64,000 nucleotides of DNA from Methylococcales bacterium (lineage in GTDB: Bacteria; Pseudomonadota; Gammaproteobacteria; Methylococcales; Methylomonadaceae): NCBI GenBank assembly GCA_028707085.1, contig JAQTUW010000012.1:18291-82290 (forward strand). The letters run 5' to 3'. A program made the translations under genes and the position numbers. Position 1 is the first letter of the stretch; every line of letters starts with the position of its first letter. Positions 61,512 to 64,000 of the stretch are shown here, piece after piece. The notes under the pieces were generated by a model. The model saw only the letters and a program-made list of their open reading frames with translations, had not been told where the DNA came from and ran no database searches.

Positions 61512-62525
61512 TCACCACAACACCCCACTGCCGTGTGAATAACTGTCCAGCACCTGTACGTAATTGGCGCGTTCGTATTCGCTGGGGTTGATGGCGTGCT
61601 GTTGGCTGACGCTGCCTTTTAACTGGCGGATGGACTCGTATTCGTGGGCAAACAGCCATTCTTCCAGTTCATTCAGTATTTCGGTCAGACGCCCTGGCCC
61701 GTGTTCCAGCAGCACGCTGCATAAATGCACCACATCGGCCCCGGCCAGCAGGGCTTTTATTACATCCGAACAATGATGAAAACCGCCGGTAACCGCCAGC
61801 GACAGCTTTACCCGGCCATACATCAGCGCTGTCCAGCGGATGCGCAGCAAGGCTTCGGCGGGGGTGGACAGCTCCAGTTTGGGGGTTACCTGCAAGGTTT
61901 CCAGGTCTATATCGGGTTGATAAAAGCGGTTGAATAGGGCAATGCCGTCTGCGCCCGTGGCCTGCAGGCGTTGCGCGAAGTGAATCGGCGAGCTGAACTG
62001 CGGCGAGATTTTTAGCGTGAGCGGCAGACTGACCCGGCTTCGTAATTCCCGCAAAATATCCAGATAGCGGTTTTCGACCGTCTCGCTGCTTTCCTGAATA
62101 TTGGCGGCCAGATGATAGATGTTCAATTCCAGCGCATCGGCGCCGGCCTGTTGCAAAGCCACGCCGTATTCGATCCAGCCGCCCAGCGAGACGCCGTTCA
62201 GGCTGGCGATTACCGGAATCGACAGGCAGCTTTTCAGGCGCTGCAAATTTTCGAGGTACTGTTCCTGATAGGTTTTAATAGTGTCCGGTACCGGATGAAA
62301 GGAGTCGGCCTCGCCGTGGCCCAGCGCTTGCGAATAGAAGAATCTTTCCATCTGTTGCTGTTCCGCTTCGATTTTTTCTTCAAACAGCGAATACATGACC
62401 AGCGCGGAAGCGCCGGCATCCTCCAGTTTCAGGGCGCTGTCCAGATTCTTGCTCAGCGGCGAGGCGGATGGCACCAGCGGATTCGCCAGCTTCAGGCCCA
62501 GATACTCGGTGGTTAAATCAATCAT
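61512..62525 (-). CDS. Dihydroorotate dehydrogenase-like flavoprotein
   Basis: 337 residues, a TIM barrel like class 1 dihydroorotate dehydrogenase. The N-terminus IDLTTEYLGLKLANPLVPSA and the FMN-binding end AVTGGFHHCSDVIKALLAGA are conserved, with ELNIYHLAAN replacing the usual substrate-loop residues. This variant is commonly encoded beside nifJ, as here (eight-base overlap), and is unlikely to serve pyrimidine synthesis. Its substrate is unknown. Confidence 0.88.
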   Translation of the reverse strand: MIDLTTEYLGLKLANPLVPSASPLSKNLDSALKLEDAGASALVMYSLFEEKIEAEQQQMERFFYSQALGHGEADSFHPVPDTIKTYQEQYLENLQRLKSCLSIPVIASLNGVSLGGWIEYGVALQQAGADALELNIYHLAANIQESSETVENRYLDILRELRSRVSLPLTLKISPQFSSPIHFAQRLQATGADGIALFNRFYQPDIDLETLQVTPKLELSTPAEALLRIRWTALMYGRVKLSLAVTGGFHHCSDVIKALLAGADVVHLCSVLLEHGPGRLTEILNELEEWLFAHEYESIRQLKGSVSQQHAINPSEYERANYVQVLDSYSHGSGVLW

Positions 62526-64000
62526 GAGGGTTCTCCTTCGCAATGTCCGCGCCGGCCGGAATTTGAGTCGCCAATACGTTGCTTGCTTCCGACCATGCCA
62601 GTTCCGATAACTGTTTATAATAACGGTAACGATTTCTGACGTTCAGTTGCGCCTGTTGCAGATAGTGTTCGGCTGTTTCCGGGCTGGTTTGCCACAGCAT
62701 GCTGAATCGGGTTTCCGTCATCACAAAGTCCCGGTAGGGAATGGACGGTTCCGGCGAGTCCAGATGCATGGGGTTTTTACCCTGTAATATCTTCGACGGA
62801 TCAAAACGGAACAGGGGCCAATGCCCGCTTTTTACGGCCAGATTCTGCTGGCGATGATTGTTGGACAGATCGACGCCGTGGGCTATGCAGGGCGAATAGG
62901 CAATGATGATGGACGGGCCGTCATGCGCTTCCGCTTCCAGAAAAGCGCTGATGGTCTGGGTGTCCTTGCCGGCGTAAGCGACATGCGCCACATAGACGTT
63001 GCCGTAATCCATGGCCAGCAGCGCCAGATCCTTCTTGGCGGTGGATTTTCCGCCTGCCGAGAATTTGGCCACCGCGCCCAGCGGGGTCGCTTTTGAGGTC
63101 TGTCCGCCGGTATTGGAATACACTTCGGTATCCAGTACCAGGATGTTGACATTGCGGCCGCTGGCCAGCACGTGATCCACGCCGCCGTATCCGATGTCAT
63201 ACGCCCAGCCGTCGCCGCCAATGATCCAAACGCTTTTTTTGCATAAATAATCGGCCAGTTGCAGCAGGGTTTGCGCCTCGGGGGATGGTAAAGCCGGCAG
63301 GCGGTTTTTCAGTTCGCGAACCCGTTCGCGCTGTTCGTAAATGCCGGTTTCGCCGGACTGGTCGGCGAACAGGATTTCATCGACCAGTTCGCCGCCAATG
63401 GCCTTGTCCAGTTGCAAAAGCAGTTCCCTGGCCTGTTCAGCATGCTTGTCGATGGCGACCCGCATCCCCAGGCCGAATTCGGCATTGTCCTCGAACAGGG
63501 AGTTGCTCCAGGCCGGGCCGCGGCCTTCGGCGTTCTTGCTCCACGGCGTAGTTGGCAGATTGCCGCCGTAGATGGAGGAACAGCCGGTGGCGTTCGCCAC
63601 GATCATCCGGTCGCCGAACAGTTGCGAGGCCAGCTTGATATACGGCGTCTCGCCGCAACCCACGCAGGCCCCGGAAAATTCAAACAGCGGCTGTAGAACC
63701 ATGGCGCCCTTGATGGTGCTGGTTTTAAGCCGTTTGCGGTCGTATTCGGGAATGCTTAGGAAATAGTCCCAGTTGCCGCGCTCCTGCTCGCGCAAGGGCG
63801 GTTGAGGCTGCATGTTCAAGGCTTTGCGGCTGGCGTTGGACTTGTCGCGTATCGGACAGATATCCACGCATAAGCCGCAGCCGGTGCAATCTTCCGGGGC
63901 TACCTGATAACTGATGGCAAGATTGTCCGGAAAATCCTTGCCCAGCATGTCGGCATGTTTGAAGTTTGGCGGGGCGTTGTCGAGCTGATCGGTCGGATAG
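62518..64000 (-). CDS. nifJ: Pyruvate:ferredoxin (flavodoxin) oxidoreductase, 5' partial
   Basis: The C-terminal 494 codons; the frame is open to the window edge (YPTDQLDNAPPNFKHADM before the first ATG). A 4Fe-4S motif CTGCGLCVDICP lies at the start of the visible part, and the ThDP domain follows: FSGACVGCGETPYIKLASQL, VANATGCSSIYGGN, then GDGWAYDIGYGGVDH and VLDTEVYSNTGGQTSK. All match NifJ. The enzyme oxidises pyruvate to acetyl-CoA with reduction of ferredoxin or flavodoxin and is usually oxygen-sensitive. Confidence 0.95.
   Translation of the reverse strand, partial: YPTDQLDNAPPNFKHADMLGKDFPDNLAISYQVAPEDCTGCGLCVDICPIRDKSNASRKALNMQPQPPLREQERGNWDYFLSIPEYDRKRLKTSTIKGAMVLQPLFEFSGACVGCGETPYIKLASQLFGDRMIVANATGCSSIYGGNLPTTPWSKNAEGRGPAWSNSLFEDNAEFGLGMRVAIDKHAEQARELLLQLDKAIGGELVDEILFADQSGETGIYEQRERVRELKNRLPALPSPEAQTLLQLADYLCKKSVWIIGGDGWAYDIGYGGVDHVLASGRNVNILVLDTEVYSNTGGQTSKATPLGAVAKFSAGGKSTAKKDLALLAMDYGNVYVAHVAYAGKDTQTISAFLEAEAHDGPSIIIAYSPCIAHGVDLSNNHRQQNLAVKSGHWPLFRFDPSKILQGKNPMHLDSPEPSIPYRDFVMTETRFSMLWQTSPETAEHYLQQAQLNVRNRYRYYKQLSELAWSEASNVLATQIPAGADIAKENPHD

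Overview
The window reads as chromosomal DNA from a gammaproteobacterium, moderately GC-rich and densely coded. Housekeeping genes (mrdA-mrdB-mltB, parE, def-fmt-rsmB, rplM-rpsI, ilvBNC-pssA) match gammaproteobacterial families. Two PEP-CTERM surface proteins, an exopolysaccharide sugar transferase, an orphan hypE and a pyruvate:ferredoxin oxidoreductase suggest an environmental, exopolysaccharide-forming organism. A Methylococcales-type methanotroph would fit, but that is inference; no methane-oxidation gene is present.

Layout: (1) 1-4.7 kb: the 3' part of a type I-E CRISPR-Cas operon in the order cas8e-cse2-cas6e-cas7e-cas5e, followed by a three-repeat array and no cas1/cas2. (2) 5-9 kb: cell-elongation genes mrdA-rodA-mltB. 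(3) 9-14.3 kb: a SWIM/SNF2 ATPase and parE. (4) 14.3-21.1 kb: def-fmt-rsmB-DUF4390-ntrY-ntrX, a tightly overlapping run ending in an NtrX-like regulator whose AAA+ domain has lost the key sigma-54-activation residues. (5) 21.2-24.6 kb: rplM-rpsI, then yceI/azoR divergent from a LysR regulator. (6) 24.6-26.7 kb: a decayed, AT-richer accessory island with an IS5-like transposase remnant and a HipA-like kinase/DUF3037 pair interrupted by in-frame stops. (7) 26.7-32.7 kb: phosphopantetheinyl transferase, ilvB (TTG start)-ilvN, ilvC, pssA-CHAD. (8) 32.7-34.3 kb: orphan hypE and two small Gly/Tyr-rich secreted proteins.

(9) 34.5-40 kb: a five-gene operon behind a perfect-consensus sigma-70 promoter, coding for an acyl carrier protein, a VOC protein, a FkbH-type HAD-IIIC protein, an SGNH protein and an MBOAT acyltransferase. 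It looks like a complete route for making an ACP-bound hydroxyacyl (perhaps glyceryl) group and transferring it to a surface polymer. (10) 40.1-45 kb: tetR-emrA-emrB-outer-membrane-factor efflux operon. (11) 45-49.6 kb: PEP-CTERM protein, YdcF-like protein, trypsin-like protease and sugar transferase. (12) 49.7-57.4 kb: gamma-carbonic anhydrase, queD-DUF1249, a PilZ-like protein and a yejABEF-type peptide importer. (13) 57.7-59.2 kb: a second PEP-CTERM gene with a long regulatory region. (14) 59.2-64 kb: CorC-like and CorA-like membrane proteins, then a dihydroorotate dehydrogenase-like protein and nifJ, cut by the window end.

Two themes stand out. Both PEP-CTERM genes have a -24/-12 (sigma-54) promoter and one or more copies of a 17-base element, TGTCGGAA-N4-TTACA, 180-350 bases upstream; a further copy precedes the ydcF-like gene. 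The FkbH/ACP/SGNH/MBOAT operon is the best candidate for an uncharacterised surface-modification system. No tRNA or rRNA gene was seen.
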